From Saprospira sp. CCB-QB6 (GTDB lineage Bacteria > Bacteroidota > Bacteroidia > Chitinophagales > Saprospiraceae), in contig NZ_CP116808.1 in NCBI RefSeq assembly GCF_028464065.1, positions 62,001-126,000 on the forward strand: a stretch of DNA of 64,000 bases, given 5' to 3'. Position numbers and translations under genes: made by a program. Positions within the stretch are counted from its first letter, which is position 1; every line of letters begins with the position of its first letter. Positions 9,539 through 18,971 of this stretch are shown here, piece by piece. Below the pieces are notes generated by a model. The model had not been told where the DNA came from. It saw nothing but the letters and a program-made list of their open reading frames with translations, and ran no database searches.

Positions 9539-9868
9539 AAGTAGTCAAATAATTTGCGAAAAGGTGTTAGATTAAGTACATATTTGGGCTGCGAAAATAA
9601 GTTTTACTGCTATTTATTTTTGATCTACATTATTAGCTTATTGTTAATTAACAAACAAGGCCTAATATCTATGGGCAAATGCAGGGAAAAAATAGAATTA
9701 TATTTCGCATCCAACAAAGTTAGTATATCTATTCAAATAATAAAATTTTCTGTATACCAAAAGAGTAATCAGTCACAATTTTCCCAAACTCATCCGAAAT
9801 TGGTCCTTTTATCTTCTTTTTGTAATTTACGGCCGTTTTGAAATAGGCAAGGATTTTTCTTGGTCCTA

Positions 9869-10026
9869 GCAGGCGGCAAAGCCGCCGCAGGCGAGCGAAG
9901 CGAAGCGGCTGAGGGATGGATAGCAGTGGCGCAAAGCGCCAGAACCAGCGGGCAAAGCCCGCGCAGGGCCGAGCGAACAGCGAGCTGCGACCCAGCCCGA
10001 CCTGAGCGAAGCGAGGGGCAGCCCCA
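9869..10026 (-). repeat. REP element, type II (left partner of 12,011)
   Basis: Minus-strand reading starts GGGGCTGCCCCTCGCTTCG and ends in CTCAGCC plus extra hairpins. Its variable hairpins match those of the REP at 12,011-12,135, in inverted orientation. The rest of the 9,539-10,056 gap is AT-rich leader of the T9SS cargo gene with no clear gene. Confidence 0.85.
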
Positions 10027-10056
10027 AATTTTCAAAACAAAAAACGCTTATATAAT

Positions 10057-10698
10057 ATGTATAGATTCCTTTTATTGCTTTTACTCTTTGCGGGTCAGCA
10101 GTTGGCCGCTCAGCGATTGAGTCAGAATACCGTCTTTAAGGCGGGCGTATATCGCCAATGGGAAGATTTTAAGCAAAATCAACCCAAACAGCCCTTGCCC
10201 GACACCAGTAGTTGGGCCAAATCTCTTTCTCCAGATGGAAATTTATTGCTTTTATCGGAGGCCAGCTGGGAAGTCCTTGATGCTCAAGGACCTATTTGGG
10301 GGCTAAGCTTCCGCGAGCAGCCTTATATCCGAGTGGACCAACCCAAGGGCCCAGCTTATTTGGTCCATTTGCATGTAGTTGGCAAAATTTCTTACTATTA
10401 TTACCGCTATTTTAAAGAGCACGAGCTGCCCATGACGATTTATGACCCTTTTTCGGGCCAGGCCGTTGGGCAAAAAACAATCATCAATAAAGAACCCAGT
10501 TCTAAAGAGCGAATTTTGCAATTTGAAACGGGCGAGCAGACAGATTTTAACTATGAAAATCTACGTGCTTGGATTCAAGATGACCCTGGTCTTTTGCAAT
10601 CTTTAGAGGCCCTCAAAGCCGAAGAATACGAAGATAAATTGTTTAAAATTTTGCTCATTTACAACGACCGCAAAGCTGTTTATATTCAACAACCTTAA
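10057..10698 (+). CDS. Secreted hypothetical protein upstream of gldF
   Basis: A 213-residue protein with a signal peptide (residues 1-18, MYRFLLLLLLFAGQQLAA) and no further membrane segment, so periplasmic or surface. The body is rich in aromatic residues (YYYYRYF near 112-118), and I recognise no family. Its stop is 3 bp before the gldF start, so the two are translated from the same message and it may serve the same gliding or envelope function. The start follows directly on the REP. Confidence 0.7.
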   Translation: MYRFLLLLLLFAGQQLAAQRLSQNTVFKAGVYRQWEDFKQNQPKQPLPDTSSWAKSLSPDGNLLLLSEASWEVLDAQGPIWGLSFREQPYIRVDQPKGPAYLVHLHVVGKISYYYYRYFKEHELPMTIYDPFSGQAVGQKTIINKEPSSKERILQFETGEQTDFNYENLRAWIQDDPGLLQSLEALKAEEYEDKLFKILLIYNDRKAVYIQQP

Positions 10699-10701
10699 TT
10701 T

Positions 10702-11433
10702 ATGTGGACCATTTTTAAGAAGGAAGTTAACCTTTTTCTCAGCTCCCTGATTGCTTACATTGCTATTGCCGTTTTTTTGCTGGGCACCGGCCTTTTTGTC
10801 TGGGTGTTTCCAGATTATAGCGTCATTAGCTACGGCTATGCTAGCCTAGATAGCTTTTTTAGCATGGCTCCCTATATTTTCCTCTTCCTGATTCCCGCCA
10901 TTACGATGCGTTCTTTTTCAGAGGAAATTCAAACGGGAACCATCGAGTTATTGGTTACTCGCCCCCTTAAAGATTGGGAGATTTTGCTGGGCAAATATTT
11001 TGCAGCCCTCTTCCTGGTCTTTTTCTCGATCTTGCCTACCCTCATTTATTTCTTTTCGATTTATGAGCTGGGCGATCCCAAAGGAAATTTAGACATTGGC
11101 GCAAGTATGGGCTCTTATTTAGGCCTATTTTTCCTCGGCGCCTGCTTTGCCGCTATTGGCCTTTTTGCCTCTACCCTGAGCAAAAACCAAATTGTCGCCT
11201 TTATCTTGGGCCTCTTTCTCTCGGCCTTTTTCTACGATGCTTTTGGCAGCATTAGCAAATTGCCCATTTTCTTTGGACAAACCGATGCCATCGTAGAATC
11301 ACTTGGCATTAGCTTTCATTACGCCTCTATTAGCCGTGGCCTAGTCGATAGCCGCGACCTCCTTTATTTCCTCAGTATTATCGGGATCTTTTTGCTGGCC
11401 AGCCAGCTTTCCGTCGAAAAACGCAGATGGTAA
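10702..11433 (+). CDS. gldF: GldF-like ABC transporter permease
   Basis: A 243-residue inner-membrane protein with about six hydrophobic segments, starting [20 protein letters not shown]. The segment [17 protein letters not shown] is characteristic of ABC-2 permeases of the GldF family. In gliding Bacteroidota GldF works with GldG and the ATPase GldA. Here the next gene is a hexapeptide acyltransferase overlapping at ATGGTAATG, and no gldG or gldA is seen in the window. It could alternatively be a generic ABC-2 permease, but length and sequence fit GldF best. Confidence 0.85.
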   Translation: MWTIFKKEVNLFLSSLIAYIAIAVFLLGTGLFVWVFPDYSVISYGYASLDSFFSMAPYIFLFLIPAITMRSFSEEIQTGTIELLVTRPLKDWEILLGKYFAALFLVFFSILPTLIYFFSIYELGDPKGNLDIGASMGSYLGLFFLGACFAAIGLFASTLSKNQIVAFILGLFLSAFFYDAFGSISKLPIFFGQTDAIVESLGISFHYASISRGLVDSRDLLYFLSIIGIFLLASQLSVEKRRW

Positions 11434-12002
11434 TGTCTACATTTATCCACCCTAGCGCCATTGTAGACCCCGGCGCTCAAATTGGCGAAGGCAGCAAGAT
11501 TTGGCATTTTTGCCACCTTATGCCCGGCGCTATTATTGGCAAAAATTGCAGCCTAGGCCAAAATGTTTTTGTGGCCAATGAGGTCCAACTTGGTCAAGGC
11601 TGTAAGGTCCAAAATAATGTCTCTATTTATACGGGCGTGATCTGTGAAGAGGAGGTTTTTTTAGGCCCTTCTATGGTCTTCACCAATGTGCTCAACCCCA
11701 GAGCGGGCATCGTCCGCAAAGCCGAATATAAAACCACTTATCTAGAAAAAGGCGTGAGCATTGGCGCCAATGCCACCATCGTTTGCGGCCTCCGTTTGGG
11801 CCAATATGCCTTTGTGGGCGCTGGAGCCGTTCTCACTAAAAATGCCCCCGCCTATTCCCTCTGGCTGGGCAATCCCGCCAAACATGTTGGCTGGATGTCT
11901 AGAGCTGGCCACCGCCTAGAACTCAATGAAGAGGGGCAAGCCAGCTGCCCCGAAACAGGCGAAAACTATCAATTGCAAGCAGGAAAGTTAATCGCTATTT
12001 AG
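11433..12002 (+). CDS. Left-handed beta-helix N-acetyl/acyltransferase (hexapeptide family)
   Basis: About 189 residues of hexapeptide repeats ([20 protein letters not shown], then I/V-G-x-x repeats), as in WlbB/WbpD-type UDP-sugar N-acetyltransferases of surface polysaccharide synthesis. H and N residues in the GANATIVCG and NPAKHVGW segments fit acetyl-CoA binding at trimer interfaces. I prefer the ATG at 11,433, which overlaps the gldF stop as TAATG and implies coupled translation. An in-frame ATG at 11,427 would add two residues. The substrate is unknown. Confidence 0.85.
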   Translation: MSTFIHPSAIVDPGAQIGEGSKIWHFCHLMPGAIIGKNCSLGQNVFVANEVQLGQGCKVQNNVSIYTGVICEEEVFLGPSMVFTNVLNPRAGIVRKAEYKTTYLEKGVSIGANATIVCGLRLGQYAFVGAGAVLTKNAPAYSLWLGNPAKHVGWMSRAGHRLELNEEGQASCPETGENYQLQAGKLIAI

Positions 12003-12010
12003 TTTTTTTT

Positions 12011-12135
12011 GGGGCTGCCCCTCGCTTCGCTCAGGTCGCTCCGCTCCGCAGCTCGCTAGTCGCTCGGCCCTGCGCGGGCTTTGCCCGCTGGGTCTGGCGC
12101 TTTGCGCCACTGCTATCCATCCCTCAGCCGCTCAT
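12011..12135 (+). repeat. REP element, type II (right partner of 9,869)
   Basis: It begins TTTTGGGGCTGCCCC and ends ATCCATCCCTCAGCC. It is the inverted match of the REP at 9,869-10,026, including three variable hairpins (CCTCGCTTCGCTCAGG, GCGGGCTTTGCCCGC, GGCGCTTTGCGCC). The remaining 12,136-12,327 is AT-rich leader of the hydrolase gene. Confidence 0.85.
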
Positions 12136-12327
12136 CTGCCTTTTTCAGGCCAGCCATTTTCTTCGGCCCTTTTAATCTGTTAAAAGGGCCGATTTCTATT
12201 TCTAATAAGTTAACTGTATAGTCAGTTATTCTTTGCTTTTTTTATATCTTGGGCTAGCCAAATATAAACCCTGAACTGGCCGAAAACAGGCTTTTGTCTT
12301 CAGCCAAGTTCTATATTCCTACCTATT

Positions 12328-14439
12328 ATGAAGAAAGCAGAACTACAAGCCCTTTTAGACAAGTACAATAGCAACCTAAAAGGCCTACAAACACTTTTCA
12401 CAAGCGATGATGGAAAAATTGACCAAGAAGAACAAAGCGTTCTAGACAAAATTGGACAACTCATCAGTAAAATTCAGGGACAACTCAGTAGCGCCAGCCA
12501 AGAACCAACAACGACTACTGAGGATAACAGCCCTAAGGAAGAAACATCCGTTCCCACAACTGAAACGCCCAGTATTCAAGGCAACTACCCTATTAAAGGG
12601 TCAGTTGGCGATGATGGTGGACAAAATGCCCCAGAAGACGTAATCACCGTCAAACAATTACTCAATAAAAGAGGCTATAAACTTAGCCTAAATGGCGATT
12701 GTGATAGCGACTGTAAAGCCGCCATTAAAGATTATCAAAAATCAAAAATGGGCGTTGCCTCCCCCGATGGCCGCATAGATGTAGGTAAGGGAACCTGGTT
12801 CCACCTGCTCACAGGCAAAGCACTAGACAGCTACGAGAAAAAAGTCCTCAAAGTAGAAGAATATAGCCCCCATATTGAAAAAGCCGCTGAAAAATACGGC
12901 ATGAAGGTCGACCACCTAAAAGCTATTATGGCCGTAGAGTCAGGAGGCGTGCCCGATGCATCTAGCGGAGCCGCTTTTGGCCTTATGCAAATTACCAAAA
13001 GCACCTGGGAAGACACCCAAAAGAATAATGCAGACCTGCAAAAGTACGATTTTGATACCTACTGGAAAGATCCAGAAATCAATACGCTTTTTGGAGCCGC
13101 AGTACTCAAGTCAAAAGCCAAATCTATGGGCGTTAGTACCGATGACCCCAATTTTACAACTATTGCCGTTACAGCCTATAACGCCGGTCAAGGCACAGTA
13201 AAATGGGCCATTGAAAATGCCGAAAAAGGAGGAAGTAGCCAACCCACAGTAGATTTTATTCAGCCCGAATACATGAAGCCCGCTATTGAAAGAGGTGGTA
13301 TTTATAAGTATTACTTGACTGGAAGTGGAAAAAGCCGCAATACCTCTGGCTCCAAATCAGAAGCTATCGACCTTAAATATAAAGAGGTATCCGCTTATGG
13401 TCCCAAGGTAGATACCTTCTTAGAAAAACAAGACACGCTATCTGAAACAATTGAAGATATTGCCGCAATCCAAGGAGGAACAACAAGCCATAACGAAGAA
13501 ACACCCTCTCAGGAGGAGACCGATAACAATACCACAGAAAATACAACAACAGAAAATAATACCTCTAGCGAAGAAGCACAAACGCCTACGACTAGTGGAA
13601 ATTACACAGTTGTTGCCGGAGATACAGGCTACAAGATTGCCGCAAAACTTGGCATTAGCTTCGACGCCCTCTCTGCTGCAAATAAAGGCGTAGTTTGGAC
13701 CAAGCTACAAGTTGGTCAAAAATTACAGCTCCCTAGCAGCCAAAGCACAAGCCCCGAAACGCCAAAAGAAGAAACCCCAAAAATGGGGAGCTATACCGTA
13801 GTTAGCGGAGATACAGGCTACAAAATTGCTGGAAAACTAGGCATTAGCTTCGACGCCCTCTCTGCTGCAAATAAAGGCGTAGTTTGGACCAAATTACAAG
13901 TTGGCCAAAAACTCAATACGCCCGCTGGAGCCGGCACCGCAGCAGATACTGGCACCCAAGAAACCACAGATAATACGACCGTAGCAGAAGAATATCACGG
14001 AGATAATACCACTTGGGATAAACATACCAACAAAAGAATTCCCACCCTCGACTCCCGCGTGCAAAAAGCCGCCTATGGCTTTATCAATACCGTCGAAAAA
14101 GAATTGGGCATTAAACTTCGAGTGACCTCTGCCCTACGCACGGTAGCCGAACAAGATGCACTTTATGCCAAAGGCAATGTGACCAAAGCCAGAGGTGGCC
14201 AAAGTTACCACAACTACGGTCTGGCCATTGATGTAGTGGAAATTAAGAACGGACAAGCCATCTGGAATTGCGATTGGCCCAAAATTTCTGCCGTAGGCAA
14301 ACGCTTTGGCTTTGAATGGGGCGGCGATTGGAAAAACTTTGTCGATAAGCCCCACTTCCAAATGACTTTTGGTAAATCTGTTCGACAACTTTGTATTGCC
14401 AAATATCCCGACCGAGCTAAACAATATGGCTACCTCTAA
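12328..14439 (+). CDS. Leaderless multidomain peptidoglycan hydrolase (transglycosylase + 2 LysM + VanY)
   Basis: A 703-residue protein with two different wall-cutting activities. A helical N-terminus and T/E-rich linker lead to a peptidoglycan-binding-like domain (about 88-165), then an SLT lytic transglycosylase (about 180-310, catalytic E204 in AVESGG, then AFGLMQITKSTW). Two nearly identical LysM domains follow (about 424-470 and 488-530). The C-terminus is an M15/VanY D,D-carboxypeptidase (about 570-695) with zinc ligands H628 and D635 (HNYGLAID) and H676 (KPHF). There is no signal peptide or lipobox, which is unusual for a wall enzyme. Release by lysis or delivery by a secretion machine is inferred. 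It is monocistronic, with a terminator downstream. Confidence 0.88.
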   Translation: MKKAELQALLDKYNSNLKGLQTLFTSDDGKIDQEEQSVLDKIGQLISKIQGQLSSASQEPTTTTEDNSPKEETSVPTTETPSIQGNYPIKGSVGDDGGQNAPEDVITVKQLLNKRGYKLSLNGDCDSDCKAAIKDYQKSKMGVASPDGRIDVGKGTWFHLLTGKALDSYEKKVLKVEEYSPHIEKAAEKYGMKVDHLKAIMAVESGGVPDASSGAAFGLMQITKSTWEDTQKNNADLQKYDFDTYWKDPEINTLFGAAVLKSKAKSMGVSTDDPNFTTIAVTAYNAGQGTVKWAIENAEKGGSSQPTVDFIQPEYMKPAIERGGIYKYYLTGSGKSRNTSGSKSEAIDLKYKEVSAYGPKVDTFLEKQDTLSETIEDIAAIQGGTTSHNEETPSQEETDNNTTENTTTENNTSSEEAQTPTTSGNYTVVAGDTGYKIAAKLGISFDALSAANKGVVWTKLQVGQKLQLPSSQSTSPETPKEETPKMGSYTVVSGDTGYKIAGKLGISFDALSAANKGVVWTKLQVGQKLNTPAGAGTAADTGTQETTDNTTVAEEYHGDNTTWDKHTNKRIPTLDSRVQKAAYGFINTVEKELGIKLRVTSALRTVAEQDALYAKGNVTKARGGQSYHNYGLAIDVVEIKNGQAIWNCDWPKISAVGKRFGFEWGGDWKNFVDKPHFQMTFGKSVRQLCIAKYPDRAKQYGYL

Positions 14440-14500
14440 GCCAAATACTATATCCTGAAAGTTGCTAAAGGCTGTTCACCTAACTAACTTTCTATTTGAA

Positions 14501-14536
14501 TCAGTCTCCTGCTATCCTAGGAGACTGATTTTTTTT
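14501..14536 (+). terminator. Terminator of the peptidoglycan hydrolase gene
   Basis: TCAGTCTCCT/AGGAGACTGA stem with an eight-T tail, 62 bp past the stop codon. Confidence 0.9.
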
Positions 14537-14642
14537 GTTCAAGCCCCCTGCCCTCTTCCCAGCAGAAAGAGAATAAGCAAATAATGGTCAAGAAGCAGTT
14601 TTTTCCCAACAATAGGTCCTTGACAACTGTTGGCAAGCATTG

Positions 14643-15010
14643 GCTGGAAAAATAATAGGGCAATGCAACTCTTTCAGACCATTTTTTTTCTAGCTAATGG
14701 GCTGGGAAATCCTACCTAAGCATTCGCTGGAAAAATAATAGGCCAATACAACCCTTTCAGACCATTTTTTTTCTAGCTAATGGGCTGGGAAATCCCATCT
14801 AAGCATTCGCTGGAAAAATAATAGGGCAATACAACCCTTTCAGACCATTTTTTTTCTAGCCAATGGGCTGGGAAATCCCATCTAAGCATTCGCTGGAAAA
14901 ATAATAGGCCAATACAAGCCTTTCAGACCATTTTTTTTCTAGCCAATGGGCTGGGAAATCCTATCTAAGCATTTCTTGGAAAAATAATAGGCCAATGCAA
15001 CTCTTTTGGT
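14643..15010. repeat. 83-bp direct tandem repeat, about 4.4 copies
   Basis: GCTGGAAAAATAATAG recurs at 14,643, 14,726, 14,809 and 14,892, with a degenerate copy at 14,975: exactly 83 bp apart each time. Every unit carries CAGACCATTTTTTTTCTAGC and a GGGCTGGGAAATCC block. Units differ by a few substitutions, and there are no unique spacers, so it is a minisatellite and not CRISPR. 83 is not a multiple of three and I find no open frame across it. Confidence 0.95.
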
Positions 15011-15076
15011 CCATTCGCTACTCGCTAAGGGGATAGCGAGCAGCCCCAAGGCCCATACTTTAGCTAAGCACTAAAG

Positions 15077-15209
15077 GCCCAGCGCTGCGGAGGGGGGCGG
15101 CGCAGCCGCAGACCCAGCAGGCGCAGCCTGCGCAGGGCCGAGCGACTAGCGAGCTGCGGAGCATAGCGGCGGCCGAGCTAGGCCATAGCCTAGCCGGCCG
15201 CGGGCCCCA
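15077..15209 (-). repeat. REP element, type III
   Basis: Minus-strand reading starts GGGGCCCGCGGCCGG and ends CAGCGCTGGGCC, so the ends are complementary GGCCC/GGGCC. It lies between the 83-bp repeat array and the queA promoter. Confidence 0.85.
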
Positions 15210-15268
15210 AATCATTCTCGCACAAAAAAAATAGTCGATCAGGGCAATTAGAAAGCGAGATAGATTTA

Positions 15269-15276
15269 TATCTTTG
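15269..15276 (+). promoter_or_regulatory. Bacteroidota -7 box of queA
   Basis: TATCTTTG matches the TAnnTTTG consensus, 58 bp before the queA ATG. No good -33 TTTG is seen at the right spacing. Confidence 0.55.
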
Positions 15277-15333
15277 CGCTTTGGGCTGCTGCCCCTTTTT
15301 TTATTTTATCATTTTATAGGAGCCGTAACGACT

Positions 15334-16392
15334 ATGAAACTATCACAGTTTAACTTTGACCTCCCACAGGAGCTAATTGCACAATATCCCGTAGAGAACC
15401 GCGATGAGTCTCGCCTAATGGTTGTGCACCGCGATAGCGGAAAAATTGAACACCGTCAGTTTAGAGATATCATTGAGTATTTTGATGATGGCGATGTGTT
15501 TATCATGAACAACACCAAGGTTTTTCCTGCTCGTTTGTATGGACAGAAGGAAAAGACAGGCGCCAAGATTGAGGTATTCTTGTTGAGAGAGCTCAATGAG
15601 GAGCAAAAACTTTGGGATGTACTTGTGGATCCCGCTCGTAAAATTCGGGTAGGTAACAAACTGTATTTCAATGATGAAGATGGTGTAGAGCTATTGGTTG
15701 CCGAGGTAGTCGACAACACTACATCTAGAGGGCGGACCATTCGCTTTTTGTATGATGGCCCTAATGAGGAGTTCCGTGCACAGCTTTATAAATTGGGACA
15801 GACGCCTTTGCCCAAGTATATCAAGCGCGATCTAGAGGACCTAGATACAGAGCGTTACCAAACTATTTATGCCAAGGAAGTGGGTGCTGTAGCGGCTCCT
15901 ACTGCAGGTTTGCACATGAGCCACGAGGTCATGAAGCGTTTGGAATTGAAAGGGGTAGAATTTGCTGAATTGACCTTGCATGTCGGTTTGGGTACCTTCC
16001 GCAACATTGAGGTAGAGGACTTGTCTAAGCATAAGATGGATGCCGAGTACTTCAAGATTAGCGAAAAGGTTTGCGACACTGTTAATAATGCCATTGAAAA
16101 AGGCAATCGTCGTTGTGCTTTGGGAACAACTTCTATGCGTTCTATTGAGTCTTCTGTTTCTGCACAGAACTTGCTCAAGCCAGCAGAGGGTTGGACCAAT
16201 CGCTTCATCTATCCTCCTTACGATTTTAGCATTGCTAACTGTATGATTACCAACTTCCACCTGCCTAAATCTAGTCTTGTGATTATGATTTGTGCCTTTG
16301 GTGGCTATGACCTGATGATGGAAGCTTACCGTCAGGCCGTAGAGCAAAAATATCGCTTCTATAGCTACGGAGATGCTATGTTGATTCTCTAA
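15334..16392 (+). CDS. queA: S-adenosylmethionine:tRNA ribosyltransferase-isomerase
   Basis: A 352-residue enzyme that moves the ribosyl part of SAM onto 7-aminomethyl-7-deazaguanine in tRNA to form epoxyqueuosine. Family blocks are present: [19 protein letters not shown] at the start, [55 protein letters not shown] and [17 protein letters not shown]. The true start is the ATG at 15,334; the open frame extends upstream only from a TTG. It is expressed from its own promoter and closed by a terminator. No other queuosine genes are in the window. Confidence 0.96.
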   Translation: MKLSQFNFDLPQELIAQYPVENRDESRLMVVHRDSGKIEHRQFRDIIEYFDDGDVFIMNNTKVFPARLYGQKEKTGAKIEVFLLRELNEEQKLWDVLVDPARKIRVGNKLYFNDEDGVELLVAEVVDNTTSRGRTIRFLYDGPNEEFRAQLYKLGQTPLPKYIKRDLEDLDTERYQTIYAKEVGAVAAPTAGLHMSHEVMKRLELKGVEFAELTLHVGLGTFRNIEVEDLSKHKMDAEYFKISEKVCDTVNNAIEKGNRRCALGTTSMRSIESSVSAQNLLKPAEGWTNRFIYPPYDFSIANCMITNFHLPKSSLVIMICAFGGYDLMMEAYRQAVEQKYRFYSYGDAMLIL

Positions 16393-16414
16393 ATCGACAA
16401 ACTTATTCTCTTAA

Positions 16415-16447
16415 AGGCAGGATCTCGATTGGTCCTGCCTTTTTTTT
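16415..16447 (+). terminator. Terminator between queA and thyA
   Basis: AGGCAGGA/TCCTGCCT stem followed by eight T, 22 bp after queA and 26 bp before the thyA ATG, so the two genes are probably separate units. Confidence 0.85.
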
Positions 16448-16473
16448 CTAGCTTTTTCATTCTGCTTTCCACT

Positions 16474-17268
16474 ATGCAAGCTTATCTCGATTTATTAACT
16501 CATATTTTGAATGAGGGGGTAGACAAAGGGGATAGAACGGGTACGGGTACCCGCTCCGTTTTTGGCTACCAAATGCGCTTTAACCTACAAGAAGGCTTTC
16601 CCTTACTCACTACCAAAAAGCTCCATCTCAAATCGATCATTCACGAGCTCCTCTGGTTCTTAAAAGGCGATACTAATGTGGCTTATTTGCAGGAACATGG
16701 GGTGCGCATCTGGAACGAATGGGCCGATGAGCATGGAGAATTGGGTCCCGTTTATGGCAAACAATGGCGAAGCTGGAGCGACAAGCAGGGGCAGAGCATT
16801 GACCAAATTCAGGAGGCCCTAAATCTCATTAAGCAGCAGCCCGATTCTCGTCGAATTATTGTTTCGGCCTGGAATGTGGCCGATTTGCCCGATATGGCGC
16901 TCTCTCCCTGCCACTGTCTATTTCAATTTTATGTGGCCAATGGCAAGCTCTCTTGCCAGCTCTATCAACGCAGCGCCGACGCCTTTTTGGGCGTTCCCTT
17001 CAATATTGCCTCCTATGCCCTGCTGACCCTCATGATGGCTCAGGTGACTGGCCTAGAAGCTGGTGATTTTGTTCATACTTTTGGCGATTTGCACCTTTAC
17101 CAAAACCATTTGGAACAGGCCAAAACGCAGCTAGAAAGAACACCCCGCCCCTTGCCCAAGATGAAGATCAATCCAGAAAAAACCGATCTCTTTAGCTTTG
17201 TCTATGAGGACTTCCAACTGGAAAATTACGATCCTCACCCCCATATTAAGGCCAAGGTCTCGATTTAA
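16474..17268 (+). CDS. thyA: Thymidylate synthase
   Basis: 264 residues from the ATG at 16,474 (upstream frame begins only at a TTG), the same length as E. coli ThyA. It methylates dUMP to dTMP with methylene-tetrahydrofolate. The catalytic cysteine is C146 in [22 protein letters not shown] (about 21-31) and [20 protein letters not shown] bind substrate and fold phosphate. The usual partner folA is not adjacent; a glycosyltransferase follows after 21 bp. Confidence 0.98.
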   Translation: MQAYLDLLTHILNEGVDKGDRTGTGTRSVFGYQMRFNLQEGFPLLTTKKLHLKSIIHELLWFLKGDTNVAYLQEHGVRIWNEWADEHGELGPVYGKQWRSWSDKQGQSIDQIQEALNLIKQQPDSRRIIVSAWNVADLPDMALSPCHCLFQFYVANGKLSCQLYQRSADAFLGVPFNIASYALLTLMMAQVTGLEAGDFVHTFGDLHLYQNHLEQAKTQLERTPRPLPKMKINPEKTDLFSFVYEDFQLENYDPHPHIKAKVSI

Positions 17269-17289
17269 TCCTCCTCTAAACGGTTAAAA

Positions 17290-18180
17290 ATGAGTATACA
17301 GCAAAATATCTTTGTCATCATTGTCTCTTATAATGGAGAAAAACATCTAAAACCTTGTTTAGACTCGCTGGCCCTGTCCAATATTCCACTAAAAGTGGTG
17401 GTTATAGACAACTGTTCTAACGATCAATCGGTCCAAATTCTACAAGAATATGCCCTAGCTAAGTTGATTTTATCCAAAGAAAATCTAGGCTTTGGCCAAG
17501 CCAATAATTTAGGTATTCAATACGCCTTAGAACAAAATGCAGACTATATATTTTTGCTCAATCAAGATACTTGGATTCGCCCAAACAGCATTGAAGAATT
17601 GGTCAAATGTAGCGCTGAACTTCCAGATATGCAGCTACTTAGCCCTCTGCAATATGCTGGAAACGAAAAGGATTTAGACTTTGGTTTTCAAAGATATTAT
17701 GCTGCGGCCAATCCGAGTTCCTACCCCAACTGCAAGGAAAGTCAATTTGTCAATGCTGCGGCTTGGTGGCTAAAAGCAAGCACCTTTAAACAAATCGGCG
17801 GCTTCAATCCCCTATTTCCACATTATGGCGAAGACTTGAATTTTTGCCATCGTTTTTTGGCCCAAAACGGAAAAATTTTTATCACGACAAAGAGCCTCAT
17901 TTTTCATAATCGGCCACAATCCACAGCCGAAAATAAACAACTAAAGCTCCAACAGATTAACTTGCTGGCCAATTTACTCAACCCCCAACATAGTTTGGCA
18001 AGCGCTTTTTTAAAAGCTAGTTATCAAACGGCCAGTCAGCTAAAATTTTTGCCCAAAAGCCCCAAAAATAGCCTAATTGGCCTATTTTCTATGGCTTGGT
18101 TTCTCCTTCAACAACTGATGCGCTACAATAGCCTAAAAGAGAATCGAGCAAAAAGTATGCAGCCCAAAGCCTTTCTTTAA
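17290..18180 (+). CDS. Family 2 glycosyltransferase
   Basis: A 296-residue GT-A enzyme. IIVSYNGEKHLKPCLDSL and VVIDNCSNDQS form the nucleotide-sugar fold, NLGFGQANNLG is typical of rhamnosyl/dTDP-sugar GT2 members, and NQDT (about residue 95) is the metal-binding DxD-type motif. GEDLNFCHRF later supplies the catalytic ED. It likely adds a sugar to lipopolysaccharide or a surface glycan. The C-terminal 60 residues are hydrophobic/basic and may touch the membrane. It is 21 bp after thyA and may share its transcript. Confidence 0.87.
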   Translation: MSIQQNIFVIIVSYNGEKHLKPCLDSLALSNIPLKVVVIDNCSNDQSVQILQEYALAKLILSKENLGFGQANNLGIQYALEQNADYIFLLNQDTWIRPNSIEELVKCSAELPDMQLLSPLQYAGNEKDLDFGFQRYYAAANPSSYPNCKESQFVNAAAWWLKASTFKQIGGFNPLFPHYGEDLNFCHRFLAQNGKIFITTKSLIFHNRPQSTAENKQLKLQQINLLANLLNPQHSLASAFLKASYQTASQLKFLPKSPKNSLIGLFSMAWFLLQQLMRYNSLKENRAKSMQPKAFL

Positions 18181-18203
18181 CATATACAATTCAAGATCAT
18201 TTT

Positions 18204-18341
18204 GGGGCTGCCCCGCCCTACGGGCGGGTCGGGCTGTTTCAGGGCTCGCAGGTCTGCTCGGCCCTTCGCCAGCAAGCTGGCTCGGTCTGGCCTTCGGCCA
18301 CCCTCTCCATCCCTCAGCCAGCGGCACTATCGGGCCTGTCC
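18204..18341 (+). repeat. REP element, type II
   Basis: It starts TTTTGGGGCTGCCCC and includes CCATCCCTCAGCC. Its second and third hairpins (CCAGCAAGCTGG, TGGCCTTCGGCCA) are shared with the REP at 20,672-20,806 in inverted orientation, although the ends differ in type. Confidence 0.85.
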
Positions 18342-18365
18342 ACCGCAAAATATCCGCTCAAAACT

Positions 18366-18965
18366 ATGGACCATTATTATTATATAATATATAAACCTTA
18401 TCGCATGCTCTCGCAATTTACGCAGGAGCAACCCAATCATATTACTTTGGCCCATTTAGACCTAGCTTTCCCCAAGGATGTTTATCCCGTTGGCCGCCTA
18501 GATGCCGATAGCGAGGGCCTCTTACTATTAAGCAATGACAATGGCTTAAAAACTCGTTTGCTCAATCCTAAAAATAGCCATTGGCGCTACTATTGGGTCC
18601 AAGTAGAAGGTCAGCCTCAGGAGGAGGATCTAGAAAAGTTGCGGGCAGGCGGTTTATCCATAAAGCTGCCCTCTAAAAAGCGCTATGCTTGCCTGCCCGC
18701 CAAGGCCGAGCTTTTAGCTCAGCCACCTATTCTTCCAGAGCGGGATCCCCCTGTTCGCTTTCGGGCCAATATTCCAACCAGTTGGTTGCGCCTAGGGTTA
18801 AAAGAGGGGAAAAACCGCCAAGTGCGGAAAATGACGGCAGCCATTGGCTTTCCGACTCTCCGTTTGGTGCGGCAGCAAATTGGCCAGTGGAGCATGCCCG
18901 AAAATATGCAGCCTAGCGATTGCCTCCAATTGGATAAAGAAGAGGTGCTACAGCTATTGAAATAG
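18366..18965 (+). CDS. rluE: RsuA/RluE-family 23S rRNA pseudouridine synthase
   Basis: A 199-residue stand-alone catalytic domain without an S4 domain, as in RluE. D46 in VGRLDADSEGLLLLSND is the catalytic aspartate of the family. IIYKPYRML (about 7-15) and KEGKNRQVRKMTAAIGFPTLRLVR (in the C-terminal half) are the other conserved blocks. It isomerises a single uridine in 23S rRNA (U2457 in E. coli RluE). The McrC-like gene starts 6 bp downstream, so they are co-transcribed. Confidence 0.9.
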   Translation: MDHYYYIIYKPYRMLSQFTQEQPNHITLAHLDLAFPKDVYPVGRLDADSEGLLLLSNDNGLKTRLLNPKNSHWRYYWVQVEGQPQEEDLEKLRAGGLSIKLPSKKRYACLPAKAELLAQPPILPERDPPVRFRANIPTSWLRLGLKEGKNRQVRKMTAAIGFPTLRLVRQQIGQWSMPENMQPSDCLQLDKEEVLQLLK

Positions 18966-18971
18966 CTTTAT

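Noticed and set aside
14643-15010. Possible CRISPR array
   Set aside because: The units are 83-bp direct repeats without unique spacers, and no cas genes are present.
15274-15333. Upstream N-terminal extension of QueA (and similar TTG-led extensions of ThyA, the IMPDH-like enzyme and DUF4249)
   Set aside because: The extensions start from TTG and do not fit family N-termini; a downstream ATG gives the canonical start in each case.
15841-16347. 168-residue frame antisense to queA
   Set aside because: Complete overlap with a well-conserved essential-type enzyme on the other strand; no family resemblance.
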